DNA of 64,000 nt from assembly GCA_041391425.1 (NCBI GenBank), contig JAWKNZ010000016.1:1-64000 (forward strand). The letters run 5' to 3'. This stretch comes from JAWKNZ01 sp041391425 (lineage in GTDB: Bacteria > Bdellovibrionota_B > Oligoflexia > Oligoflexales > JAWKNZ01). Positions within the stretch are counted from its first letter, which is position 1. Every line of letters begins with the position of its first letter. Under the pieces are notes generated by a model. It did no database searches. It was not told where the DNA came from and saw nothing but the letters and a program-made list of their open reading frames with translations. Below, piece after piece: positions 1-8,737 of the stretch. A program made the translations under genes and the position numbers.

Positions 1-8
1 AGGCTAAA

Positions 9-440
9 ATGCTTGCCTCCCCAACTTTAAATGAAAATGGTAGTTATAGTAAAATTTTGGTGATTGATGATGATGAAACGATACGTGTAATGTTGGAGTA
101 TTTTTTAGCTGGCGCTGGTTTTAAAGTGTTACAATCCAACACAGGGCAAGCGGCTTTCGAAGCAATATTAGATCAACCGGATATAGCAGCGATTATTATT
201 GATCATTATATGCCTAATATGACTGGTTTGCAATTTGTGCGTATGATGAAAAGATTACAATTGCTGCCAAATGCAGCTTTGATTATGATGACAGGTAATA
301 GTGAAGCAAAGTTTATTAAAGAGGTCGCAAAATCCGGTGTTAGTGCTTTATTGGTTAAACCTTTCGATAAGGAACGTTTGTTCACGGTATTGCAAAAGTC
401 TGGAGTGTCATTGCCATTAAACTCAAAATCAGCTGCTTAG
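9..440 (+). CDS. Single-domain response regulator (CheY-like receiver)
   Basis: A stand-alone phosphoacceptor receiver domain of 143 residues. The acidic pocket (D20, D21), the phosphoacceptor D65 in an IIIDHYMPN context, the switch threonine T95 and the conserved K117 before proline are all present. No output domain follows, so it probably passes its signal by protein-protein contact in a two-component relay. AGG lies just before the start codon. The 3' end overlaps the convergent RNA methyltransferase gene by 12 bp. Its sensor kinase is not visible and may lie upstream of the window. Confidence 0.9.
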   Translation: MLASPTLNENGSYSKILVIDDDETIRVMLEYFLAGAGFKVLQSNTGQAAFEAILDQPDIAAIIIDHYMPNMTGLQFVRMMKRLQLLPNAALIMMTGNSEAKFIKEVAKSGVSALLVKPFDKERLFTVLQKSGVSLPLNSKSAA

Positions 441-1244
441 ATGGCTTCTAAGTTTCTGGCTAATATGGCTAGCAGCAATTCCATAGGCAACGCCAACATT
501 TAAAGAGTTCTTAAGTCCATAAGTTGGAACTTCCCTTACATCATTGCACTCTTTTAACAAAGAAGGATGGAGGCCAAAACGTTCGTTTCCGACAACAAGT
601 GCTGTAGGCCCATCTACTACACAGTCGTAAATGCTTTGTTCTTTTCTTGTTGTTTCTAATGCGATGATCTTTATGTTTTCTTGCTTTAATTTTTTAATTG
701 TATGGATAGAGTTTGTTTTCCATTGCCATTCTATATGTTTATCAGTACCCATGGCTGTTGCTTCAGTTTTTTGATGTTCAGGTGTAGCAGTATAGCCACA
801 TAGATAAATTTTTTGCATAGAAAGGCATTCACTGGTCCTAAATATGGATCCTACATTAAATGCTGAACGGATATTGTCTAAAATTGCAAACATTGGAACA
901 GTCTGTGTGATATGATTTTTTTTATCTTTTGATGTTATCAAGAAGTCATGATCAACCGGACTATGGTGAACGATTCTTTCTATTGCTATGAGAATACTTA
1001 AATAATGATTTAAGGTTAAATCTCCAGAAATCATGTTGGTATATTTTGCTAAACGGCAGAATTCTGGCTTTTTAGAGGTTTCGAAGGATTGTAAATAAGA
1101 TTTAATGGATTCTAAATATCGTTGGTGTTTTTCTCCACCCCACTCTTTTTCACAATATTTAGCGATTTTTAGAATATGAGAAATTTTCATTTGTTCATTC
1201 AATTTCTCATATTCACTTATTGGTAAGAAGAGATTAGATTCCAT
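429..1244 (-). CDS. TrmH/SpoU-family RNA 2'-O-methyltransferase
   Basis: SPOUT-class, SAM-dependent RNA ribose methyltransferase of 271 residues. The three SpoU motifs are visible: motif 1 NIRSAFNVGSIFRTS (about residues 124-138), motif 2 ALVVGNERFGL (215-225) and motif 3 with NSLNVGVAYGIAASH (246-260), which forms the knotted cofactor site. About 115 N-terminal residues precede the catalytic domain and probably bind RNA. The target nucleotide cannot be told from sequence. It is 40 bp downstream of metG on the same strand, so it is probably the last gene of an lgt-metG-methyltransferase unit. Confidence 0.85.
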   Translation of the reverse strand: MESNLFLPISEYEKLNEQMKISHILKIAKYCEKEWGGEKHQRYLESIKSYLQSFETSKKPEFCRLAKYTNMISGDLTLNHYLSILIAIERIVHHSPVDHDFLITSKDKKNHITQTVPMFAILDNIRSAFNVGSIFRTSECLSMQKIYLCGYTATPEHQKTEATAMGTDKHIEWQWKTNSIHTIKKLKQENIKIIALETTRKEQSIYDCVVDGPTALVVGNERFGLHPSLLKECNDVREVPTYGLKNSLNVGVAYGIAASHISQKLRSHLSS

Positions 1245-1283
1245 TCTTTATCCATTCGCATTTAGACACCAATTGTGATCTTC

Positions 1284-3317
1284 TTATGAAATACGCATGC
1301 CTGGCTTTGCTCCTGAATCCGGTGATAACAGGAATATATCTTTGCCGCCAGGACCTGCTGCAGTAATCATGCCCTCCGAAATTCCAAACTTCATTTTCCT
1401 TGGCTTGATATTTGCGACCATCATGACCAGCCGTCCTATGAGCTCGTCTGGTTTATAAGCCGATTTAATGCCAGCAAAAACATTACGGGTTTGATCTCCA
1501 ATATCTAATTTTAGTTGTAGAAGCTTATCTGCTCCAATAACTTCAGTTGCTTCTATTATCTTTGCCACTCGAAGATCTACTTTAAAAAAATCGTCAGCAC
1601 TGATTTGTTGTGCAATAGCTTCAATATTATCATTGGGGCTAGGTCTGGATTCGATAGCTAAATTTTTATTTTTGTGGGTAGCTTCTTCAGCGGATTCGTC
1701 ACACATTTTCTTTACATTATCTGTATCAATTCTTTGTAATAAGTGCTGGAAAGGTGCTAATTGACCAGAGGTGACTATCGTTTTCAGTGAATTCCAAGTA
1801 AAAGATTTTTCCTGAAATAAATCCTCGACCCTTTTACAGTAGCTTGGAAGAACTGGTTTTAGATAGATTGCCATAATCCTGAAAAGATTAAGCATAGTTG
1901 TTAAAATAGCTCGGGTTTTTTCTGGATTGTCTTTGATGAGTTTCCATGGTTCGTAATCATCAAAATATTTATTAGCGCTGTCGGCAATAGACCGTATTTC
2001 AAGCATAGCTTTGTGAAAATCTCGTGTTTCATAATACTTTGCGATTAAATCGCTCTTGGCTTGTGCTGCTTTAATCAAGGTCAAACCGTCATCTTCTAAT
2101 GGGCCTAGATGACCATCTAATTTTTTTTGTAACATTTGAGCGCCGCGGCTTGCAACATTGGTGATCTTACCAATGAGGTCAGAATTAACTCTGGTGCTAA
2201 AATCATCTAAATTTAGATCGATATCAGCGATGCTTGAATTTATTTTGCACGCTAGGTAGTAACGAAAATACGTTGGGTCTAAATGTTTTAAATAGGTTCT
2301 AGCTTTTATAAATGTCCCACGAGACTTTGACATTTTTTCGCCATTTACCGTTAGCATGCCATGTACAAACACTTCTTTTGGTGTATTCCATCCCGAATTT
2401 TTCAGCATTGCAGGCCAGAAGAGGGTATGAAAATAAATGATGTCCTTGCCAATATTATGATAAATTTCACTTTTACTATTTTTCCAAAAATCTTCGACAG
2501 AGCACTGATTTTTTTCACACCATTCAGCAGTTGATGAAATATAGCCAACAGGGGCATCAAGCCAGACATAGAAATATTTATCTTTTACATCAGGTAGCTC
2601 AAAGCCAAAGTAAGGCTTATCCCTAGAAATGCACCAACTTTTTAATTCTTCATCTAGCCATTCACTTAACTTATTAGTTACTTCGGGCGGGGTGTGTTTT
2701 GGGACCCATTCATTAAGAAAGTCGTGAAAATGTTCTAAGACAAAATAAAAATGTTCAGACTCTTTTTCAGTTGGTGGATTGCCGCAGAGAGTGCATTGTG
2801 CATTTTTCATTTCTAGTGGTGAGTGGGTATTCATGCATACTTCGCATTGATCACCATATTGATCTTTTGCACCACATTTTGGGCATTCTCCTTTTACAAA
2901 GCGATCGGGCAGAAACATCTGATCTGATTCACAGTACGCTTGGCTGGTGGTTTGCTTTTTAAGATGCCCATGTTCTTTCATGCTAAAGTAAATTTGATTG
3001 GCAAATTCTCTATTTTTTTGTGTGTTGGTGGAGGAATAGTGGTCATACTCCACTTCAAAGCCATCTAAATCTTTGAGATGATTTTCTAATGATTCTTTAA
3101 TTAATTGTTCTGGTGTGATGCCGCGGTCTCTCGCTGCGATCATAACTGGCGTGCCATGGGTATCATCAGCGCAAATAGAAAGACAGCGGTGTCCGCGCAT
3201 TTTTTGAAACCTAGACCACATGTCGGTGATGAAGTGTTCGACTAAATGTCCCAGGTGTATATCGCCATTTGCATAAGGTAATGCTGAAGTGATAACTATT
3301 TGCCGCTGCTCTGTCAT
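1284..3317 (-). CDS. metG: Methionyl-tRNA synthetase
   Basis: Class I aminoacyl-tRNA synthetase charging tRNA-Met in the cytoplasm. It has the HIGH signature as HLGH (21-24), a zinc insert with CxxC pairs (C145/C148, C158/C161, C175/C178) and the KMSKS loop at 328-332. A C-terminal EMAP/Trbp111-type tRNA-binding domain occupies roughly residues 575-677 and normally mediates dimerisation. The length (677 residues) is that of the full two-domain bacterial enzyme. It starts 8 bp after the end of lgt on the same strand, so the two are probably co-transcribed. Confidence 0.97.
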   Translation of the reverse strand: MTEQRQIVITSALPYANGDIHLGHLVEHFITDMWSRFQKMRGHRCLSICADDTHGTPVMIAARDRGITPEQLIKESLENHLKDLDGFEVEYDHYSSTNTQKNREFANQIYFSMKEHGHLKKQTTSQAYCESDQMFLPDRFVKGECPKCGAKDQYGDQCEVCMNTHSPLEMKNAQCTLCGNPPTEKESEHFYFVLEHFHDFLNEWVPKHTPPEVTNKLSEWLDEELKSWCISRDKPYFGFELPDVKDKYFYVWLDAPVGYISSTAEWCEKNQCSVEDFWKNSKSEIYHNIGKDIIYFHTLFWPAMLKNSGWNTPKEVFVHGMLTVNGEKMSKSRGTFIKARTYLKHLDPTYFRYYLACKINSSIADIDLNLDDFSTRVNSDLIGKITNVASRGAQMLQKKLDGHLGPLEDDGLTLIKAAQAKSDLIAKYYETRDFHKAMLEIRSIADSANKYFDDYEPWKLIKDNPEKTRAILTTMLNLFRIMAIYLKPVLPSYCKRVEDLFQEKSFTWNSLKTIVTSGQLAPFQHLLQRIDTDNVKKMCDESAEEATHKNKNLAIESRPSPNDNIEAIAQQISADDFFKVDLRVAKIIEATEVIGADKLLQLKLDIGDQTRNVFAGIKSAYKPDELIGRLVMMVANIKPRKMKFGISEGMITAAGPGGKDIFLLSPDSGAKPGMRIS

Positions 3318-3325
3318 ATGTATTC

Positions 3326-4210
3326 CTATTTGTTTTTCTTTTTCTTTTTTGAGGCTCCAGGCCTTTGTTTTTCCTGCTTGAGCTCTTCGGATTTTTTACG
3401 AGGCGGAGCCCAAGTAAAAACCTTAAGAGCTGGGTTTCGTGTTTGTCTGCCTGTCAGCAAATACAGTCCCATCATAATGAAGGGTATACTTAACATTTGT
3501 CCCATGTTTAATACCAGGTCTTGTTCAAATCGAACCTGATTTTCTTTGAAAAATTCGATAAAAAATCTCGCCGACATTCCTAAGGCTAGAACTAGCCCTA
3601 GGAAGGAGCCTTCTTGCCATTTTTTTCTATATTTTTCGACTGCGAAAAAAGCCAGAAAAGAGATCAAAAAATAGGCAGCTGATTCATATAGCATTGATGG
3701 ATGCCGAGGAATCATATCCACGCGCTTAAATACGATGGCCCAAGGCACGTCGGCTGGTTTACCGATGATTTCCGAGTTAAAAAAGTTTCCGATGCGAATC
3801 AAAGCCCCGGTCAGCATTGCTGGAGCTGCAACACGATCTGCCAGCCAGAAAAAGGAAAGCCCACCATGTTTTCTTGTAAAGATAAATAGGGATAAGGCGA
3901 CTCCAATGAAACCACCATGGCTTGCCAGCCCACCTTCCCAAACCATAAAGACTCTCCATGGATGTGTCAGGTATTCTAAAGGTTCATAAAAAAAGCAATG
4001 CCCAAGCCTTGCACCTAACAATGTACCCAAAAATGCGTGGGTAAATAAGCTTGATACTATATCTGGAGTATCTTTCCCCCAATTGTTCCTTGCAAAAATG
4101 CGGAGCATATACTGATACGCAATTAAAAAACCAATCATAAACGAAAGGCTATACCAGCGTATTGCTAGAGGACCAAATTTTATTATTTCCGGTTCTACAT
4201 CCCAAATCAT
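3326..4210 (-). CDS. lgt: Prolipoprotein diacylglyceryl transferase
   Basis: Integral inner-membrane enzyme that moves diacylglyceryl from phosphatidylglycerol to the lipobox cysteine of prolipoproteins. Several hydrophobic helices are evident. The family signatures GARLGHCFFYEP, GGLASHGGFIG and RIGNFFNSEIIG plus the RHPSMLYES segment are present. The C-terminus ends in a lysine-rich tail (KKKKKNK) that extends past the membrane domain and presumably stays cytoplasmic. It is the first gene of the leftward lgt-metG unit. Many lipobox proteins elsewhere in this window would be its substrates. Confidence 0.96.
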   Translation of the reverse strand: MIWDVEPEIIKFGPLAIRWYSLSFMIGFLIAYQYMLRIFARNNWGKDTPDIVSSLFTHAFLGTLLGARLGHCFFYEPLEYLTHPWRVFMVWEGGLASHGGFIGVALSLFIFTRKHGGLSFFWLADRVAAPAMLTGALIRIGNFFNSEIIGKPADVPWAIVFKRVDMIPRHPSMLYESAAYFLISFLAFFAVEKYRKKWQEGSFLGLVLALGMSARFFIEFFKENQVRFEQDLVLNMGQMLSIPFIMMGLYLLTGRQTRNPALKVFTWAPPRKKSEELKQEKQRPGASKKKKKNK

Positions 4211-4595
4211 AATTGTCTGACCTTTATCTTTGAAATCATATCTTGTTCATTAAAAATTACCTTGGGCGCTAGTAGCACTTTTAGGTGCAGCGGTTTGGAT
4301 TCATACTTGAAAAACAAAATATGAAGCCAGTAGATATTATTACGAAATTTTGTATCTAAGTGCTTATATAATTTATCTTGTTAATATTCAATAGTTACAA
4401 TACTTGCGGCCTTGAAAAATTTACTAGTTGACATTGGTAATGTCTGAAACGCTACTGTTGGCTTTACTTCGTGGAGGTGCTTCTTGTTTGTGCATGATGA
4501 TAGGTCATGGTCAAGGCATACTAATTTTTTTAATGAACCCACCGAAAAGAGAGCAACATTATTTTATTATTCGTATGCAATATTAGGAAGCAGCT
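4211..4595. other. Intergenic region between divergent genes
   Basis: It should hold the promoters of lgt (leftward) and of the outer-membrane-type protein gene (rightward). A 48-codon reading frame (4440-4586, plus strand) ends just before the next gene and encodes a hydrophobic peptide, but it has no clear ribosome binding site and is not called. TTGACA occurs at about 4428 without a convincing -10 partner. Confidence 0.4.
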
Positions 4596-5363
4596 ATGAG
4601 AAATGTTTTTAGTTTGTTGATTTTGTTTATTACTATGGTGTTTTTTTTGTTTTTCCCTAACGCGTATTGCCAAGAAGCGACAAAAGTTCAAGGAAAAGGC
4701 CTAGCCGATCAGGATGGAAGCTCAGCTAGTCGGTATAGAGGTAAAGAAAAACCGAAAGAAAGCCAACGTGCCAGTTCGTATGAGCTTATACACGAAATTA
4801 GCTCTGGGATTAATTATGGAATGTCTGCAGGAAGTGTGAAGACGGCTGATCAAGATGCAAAGACAACCTTATCTGACAACGATTTGAAGGCAAGGGTTTC
4901 ATATGGGATCATACTGAACGATAACATTGAGCCTATTATTGAAGCGCAGTATAATCAATCTAAAAGGAAAGTTGCTGATTTTATTGAAGATGATGTGAGT
5001 TATACCTTTGCATTGGGATTGTTGTTAAATCTGCCTATAGAGTCGAGCAGAAAAGGTAATAAAACAAGCAGTAGTTTTTTAAATGCATCATGGGTTCCAT
5101 ATCTGGGATTTTTACTTGGCGTAGGCTCTTTTAACAGTAAAACTGGTAATGAAACACTGGTATCGTCTACTGATGCTGGGACTTATACAAATTTGATCTT
5201 TGGAGCTCGATATTTAATTTATCCACATGTTGCAATCAATATGTCACTTAGATTATTGTATGAGCAAAATCAAAATGAAGCGAAAACAACTGACGAAATA
5301 GGAGCGACACGCTCAGAACTAAAGATCGACTTTCGTTTATTGGAGCTTAGTCTATTTATTTAG
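4596..5363 (+). CDS. Secreted outer-membrane beta-barrel-like protein
   Basis: A 255-residue protein of no recognised family. The first 25 residues form a strong signal peptide (MRNVF, hydrophobic core, cleavage near NAYCQ). A polar linker follows, then from about residue 60 alternating short strands with amphipathic pattern and aromatic girdle residues. The C-terminus (LLELSLFI) resembles the terminal strand signal of outer-membrane beta-barrels. AGGAAG upstream of the ATG is a good ribosome binding site. It is monocistronic and followed by a MITE. A small porin-like or surface protein is an inference; cargo and partners are unknown. Confidence 0.6.
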   Translation: MRNVFSLLILFITMVFFLFFPNAYCQEATKVQGKGLADQDGSSASRYRGKEKPKESQRASSYELIHEISSGINYGMSAGSVKTADQDAKTTLSDNDLKARVSYGIILNDNIEPIIEAQYNQSKRKVADFIEDDVSYTFALGLLLNLPIESSRKGNKTSSSFLNASWVPYLGFLLGVGSFNSKTGNETLVSSTDAGTYTNLIFGARYLIYPHVAINMSLRLLYEQNQNEAKTTDEIGATRSELKIDFRLLELSLFI

Positions 5364-5419
5364 AAATTATTGACTTGCTCAATGCTCTTAATATAGCTTT
5401 TGAAACAATAATTTTGTAT

Positions 5420-5643
5420 CCCCGGTCCGAATTTCTAGCCGGTTGCGTCGTTGCTTCGTCGCCAGGAAATCCTCATGTACCCCGGATCCGAATTTCTAGC
5501 CGGTTGCGTCGTTGCTTCGTCGTCAGGAAATCCTCATGTACCAACATGTACACTGCGGTTTCCCTTCTCCTAGCGCCTCGCACCCGGCCGAACTTCGAAT
5601 CCGTTGAAAATACTACAGTTTTTCAAAAAATTTCAGATCCCGG
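5420..5643 (+). mobile_element. MITE-A copy 1 (with internal partial duplication)
   Basis: Member of a four-copy family of about 163 bp with imperfect terminal inverted repeats: the left end reads CCGGATCCGAATTTC and the right end reads AAATTTCAGATCCCGG. This copy is longer because its first 60 bp are tandemly repeated (5420-5480 and 5481 onward). It is flanked by TTGTAT on both sides (5414-5419 and 5644-5649), which I read as a 6-bp target duplication. It lies between convergent genes. A 104-codon ORF across it is an artefact of the repeat. Confidence 0.8.
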
Positions 5644-5864
5644 TTGTATACCTTGCTTTGCCTACATGTGGTGCAGGCTTAACCCCTAGAGGTAGTATTC
5701 CTATTTGACAGATCTTTCTGACTTAGGGGAATACAGAGTTTTGTGGCATAGATGTGAAGCTTAAGCGCTCTGCGCCAATGTCGAAAAAATTATCTTTGAA
5801 TGCATAATTCACATCATGATTAAACCTACATTTTCGTATTGAATTATATTTTGGCAAATACTGA

Positions 5865-7547
5865 CTAAAATTCTGATTTAAGGTTAAAGACCAAGGAATT
5901 AGCCCTATGGGAAGGTAAAAAATAATTGTATGCTGGACGAATTTCTATTTTGTAAGTATTTTCTGGTTTTTGCGAACCTACTAAAAAATCTTCTTGTTCT
6001 GACATTTGCAAGTTGCTTGATTGTTTTCTAGGGCGCGAAGGTCTTCTCTTTCTTCTTTTTTTTGTAGGTTTGGCCGCTTCGTATTTGGGGGTGTTTAAAA
6101 CGGCCTCTAAAGCTCCTATAACCCATAATCCTGCAAAGGCTGCAATTCCTATTTGCGCTTGTTGGCGTAGAGAATTGATTTCATCTTCCGCCTGCGTAGC
6201 GTAGTCTTCTGTTTCTTTTTGATAATTAACTTTGTCATCTCCAGAGAGTGTGCTTTCTTCTAGAAGGCGTTTGTCAATCTCACTATTTGTTGCATCAACT
6301 TCTTGGTCCGCTTTTTTTGAGCTGTCTAAGAAATAATAAATAGCTCCCACTTCTAAAAGCGCGAAGGTAGATCCGAGAATGTAACTATTATTTTGAAATT
6401 GTCCGGCGCCGAATGGAAGAAGAGATACTATGAGCGATTTTTTCTCATTTTTATTAGGTACGATTGACTCGATATTATCTCTGTGTTCGAATTTACTCTC
6501 CTTCTTTTTAGCTTTGCCTTTTTGCTTTAATCGTTGTTGATGGTTTTTTAAATTCCGTTTTTTCTCTTCCCTTTTAGCATTTAAGACATCTTTTGCCCGT
6601 ACTGTGCCATCTTGACTTTTTGCTTTAGCTTCAGCCAAAGCTCTAGAGCGAGCTTGATTTTGTTCGAGTCTCTCTTTGCTGCCAGCATCTCCCTTCAATT
6701 CTTTAGGAGGCTTTACTAAGGCTACAGCGTTATCATCGACACCAAATGATGTTTGTGGCTTAATATCTATATTTGTTGGAATTTTATCTTCTTTTTGGTT
6801 GCTCAGTTGCGGCGTGATATTTTGTTGGGGAGGTGCTTTGTGTAAGGTAACGCGTAAGTAGTTGGTGCGGTTTGCGATAATAGTCATGTTTTTATTAACT
6901 GTATCATAGCCGTTTGCTAAAACGCTGATATTTATAAATCCTGGCTGAATATCGATGTTCTCATTAACTCTTCCTATAGGGATACCACCTGCCATAACTC
7001 CTGCGTCTTTTATATTTGCTAGTACTTTAATTGTGGTTTTTTCTATGACTGGTGGTTTTGCATTTTTCTTTGGAGAAGGTTTTGGGGTGGTGCTTGCTTT
7101 TTTTGCAATAGCCTTTGCTTGCTTTTTTACTATCGTTTTAGGTATAACTGGTTTGCTGTCAGCTTTCTTATTCACTGTTGTTTGCTTTAATGAATTGAAA
7201 AATGGCAAAACTGATTCATCAAGAACGTCTTTTGGTGAAATTTGTAAGCTTGGATTTAATTTTAAGGCAGTTTTAAAGTTTTTTTTCGATGAACTCATAT
7301 CTCCTAACATGTATTGACAAATACCTAACATTTTAAGTATCGTTGCTTTTTTTCTTCCAGTGGCCTTTGCGGCTGCGGCTCTAAAATCATCTTCTGCATC
7401 TACTAAATCTCCGACGCGGTACTTCTTCATTCCCGACTCGAGGCTTTGGCTAAATCCAGTAGAGCTAAAAAGTAAGGTGTGTATACTTAGATAAGCCGCT
7501 ACAACCTTAGCGATAAAGTTAATGGTTATTAAATGTTTATTGTGCAC
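5865..7547 (-). CDS. TPR and PEGA domain membrane protein
   Basis: A 560-residue exported protein. A signal peptide or N-terminal anchor (about 1-34) is followed by TPR-like helices (38-105) and a lysine/proline-rich spacer. A PEGA-type beta domain (about 172-237, with PGFINISVLANGYD) comes next, then a long charged, lysine-rich, coil-prone stretch (295-370). Two hydrophobic segments follow (about 371-407 and 465-485), separated by a polar hairpin, and then an arginine/lysine-rich tail. PEGA domains are common in envelope proteins of deltaproteobacteria-type organisms. The function is not known; a structural role in the envelope is an inference. Confidence 0.65.
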   Translation of the reverse strand: MHNKHLITINFIAKVVAAYLSIHTLLFSSTGFSQSLESGMKKYRVGDLVDAEDDFRAAAAKATGRKKATILKMLGICQYMLGDMSSSKKNFKTALKLNPSLQISPKDVLDESVLPFFNSLKQTTVNKKADSKPVIPKTIVKKQAKAIAKKASTTPKPSPKKNAKPPVIEKTTIKVLANIKDAGVMAGGIPIGRVNENIDIQPGFINISVLANGYDTVNKNMTIIANRTNYLRVTLHKAPPQQNITPQLSNQKEDKIPTNIDIKPQTSFGVDDNAVALVKPPKELKGDAGSKERLEQNQARSRALAEAKAKSQDGTVRAKDVLNAKREEKKRNLKNHQQRLKQKGKAKKKESKFEHRDNIESIVPNKNEKKSLIVSLLPFGAGQFQNNSYILGSTFALLEVGAIYYFLDSSKKADQEVDATNSEIDKRLLEESTLSGDDKVNYQKETEDYATQAEDEINSLRQQAQIGIAAFAGLWVIGALEAVLNTPKYEAAKPTKKRRKRRPSRPRKQSSNLQMSEQEDFLVGSQKPENTYKIEIRPAYNYFLPSHRANSLVFNLKSEF

Positions 7548-7585
7548 GATTGCTGCTCAATTAGATTTTTATTTATTTTGCGATT

Positions 7586-7770
7586 CTAGGGCGTGTTGAC
7601 GTTTCATTTCCTACTACGAGCCAAACTCTTGAGTCACAACGTTGTCAGGGTTTCAAAAATTATCCTCAATGTACATCTAGTACGCCTCCGGTAATTTTTG
7701 AAACCCTTCCTAGCTGTGACTTTCAAGTATTTGTCTCTCGCTACGAAAATGAAACGTCAACACGCCCTAG
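7586..7770. mobile_element. Foldback MITE (MITE-C) flanked by CTAG
   Basis: The element starts GGCGTGTTGACGTTTCATTT and ends with the exact reverse complement of those 20 bases. CTAG lies at both outer edges (7586-7589, 7767-7770). The interior continues as an imperfect palindrome, including GGGTTTCAAAAATTA and its complement near the centre, so a single strand could fold along nearly its whole 177 bp. CTAG fits the YTAR-type target of some IS5-family elements. That family link is an inference. It has no coding capacity and is the only copy in the window. Confidence 0.75.
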
Positions 7771-8203
7771 TTTATCTTATCGGTATTATTATTGGGATTT
7801 TTAGAAAAATCGACTCTTCTTGCTGAGGGTACAATCTATCAAATGAAGCTCCTTAAAAATATGAAGGTATAGCAGACTTCTATAATTTGATGTCTTTTTA
7901 GATGTAGCTAAGTCTCATGAGATTTGCCCTGAAGCTGAAAATGTGCTTTCCTGAAAAAACATGAAAAATAAGTATATAATTAATTGTTTAGAAGTGTTTT
8001 TTGGCGCCTTCGAAATTGAGTGATTTTATTCTGATAAAAGATCTATATCAATTAACTATTCATAATTATTGCTAAAATTATGGATTTATTTGATCTAAGT
8101 CGTTGTGCTCGATAAATAGATCAAGATTTTTTTTCAATTATTTTACATTTTAGGCCGACAATCTCTTATAAACTCGGATCAGACACTCTTTGCATTATTA
8201 AAA

Positions 8204-8366
8204 CCGGGATCTGAAATTTTTTGAAAAAATGTAGTATTTTCACAGGATTCGAAGTTCGCTCAGGTGCTAGGCGCGAGGAGGAGGGAAACCGCAGTGTACA
8301 TGTTGGTACATGAGGATTTCCTGACGACGAAGCAACGTTGCAACCGGCTAGAAATTCGGATCCGGG
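8204..8366 (-). mobile_element. MITE-A copy 2
   Basis: A 163-bp member of the CCGGGATC-ended family, in reverse orientation relative to copy 1. Its interior matches the other copies closely (CCGCAGTGTACATGTTGG and the CTGACGACGAAGCAACG block). TTAAAA flanks it directly on both sides (8198-8203 and 8367-8372), a clean 6-bp target duplication. It is the only one of the four copies that does not lie between convergent genes. Confidence 0.85.
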
Positions 8367-8508
8367 TTAAAAGTTAAATACTCAAAGTTAAGGTTTAAGA
8401 GAAGCTCATCCATGAGGTAACTGCTGGATAGGAGATGGTTGAATTTTGCTTTATATGTGATTTTTACTTTTCGAGTGGATAACAAGAAGATTCTGATCTA
8501 GATCATTT

Positions 8509-8673
8509 GTAACTATTCAACGTATTTTTTATCTGATCGATTCAAAGCCTTGACTGCCCGTCATCCTGAGTGAAGCGAAGGATCTCGAAATTGCGAAATA
8601 GTTCCTTCGCTTCACTCAGGATGACGATGTATCAAGCGACATATTGAAGGGAAAAGATACGCTGAATAGTTAC
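8509..8673 (+). mobile_element. MITE-B copy 1, IS66-like ends
   Basis: A 165-bp element with terminal inverted repeats beginning GTAACTATTCA. The exact octamer GATCATTT occurs immediately outside each end (8501-8508 and 8674-8681). IS66-family elements are known for ends starting GTAA and 8-bp target duplications, so a non-autonomous IS66-type element is a strong inference. The centre holds a hairpin of the GTCATCCTGAG...GAAGCGAAGGATC type. No transposase is encoded here. Confidence 0.85.
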
Positions 8674-8737
8674 GATCATTTAAGTTGAAGCTTTATTATT
8701 TAAGATCTTCTATGTATATGTTGGAGTTAATAATTAG

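Larger units (their letters stand above)
7548..8737. other. 1.2-kb gene-free region with three MITEs
   Basis: The region lies between the divergent TPR/PEGA and HD-GYP genes. It contains a foldback MITE (7586-7770), MITE-A copy 2 (8204-8366) and MITE-B copy 1 (8509-8673), one from each of three unrelated families. The remaining sequence is AT-rich with no supported reading frame. It must also contain the promoters of both flanking genes. Confidence 0.7.

Noticed and set aside
4440..4586. 48-codon hydrophobic peptide upstream of the outer-membrane-type gene
   Set aside because: No ribosome binding site and no homology; kept only as a note in the intergenic entry.
5375..5689. 104-codon open frame on the plus strand
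   Set aside because: It runs through MITE-A copy 1, and its apparent coding content comes from the GC-rich repeat; no start site or homology.
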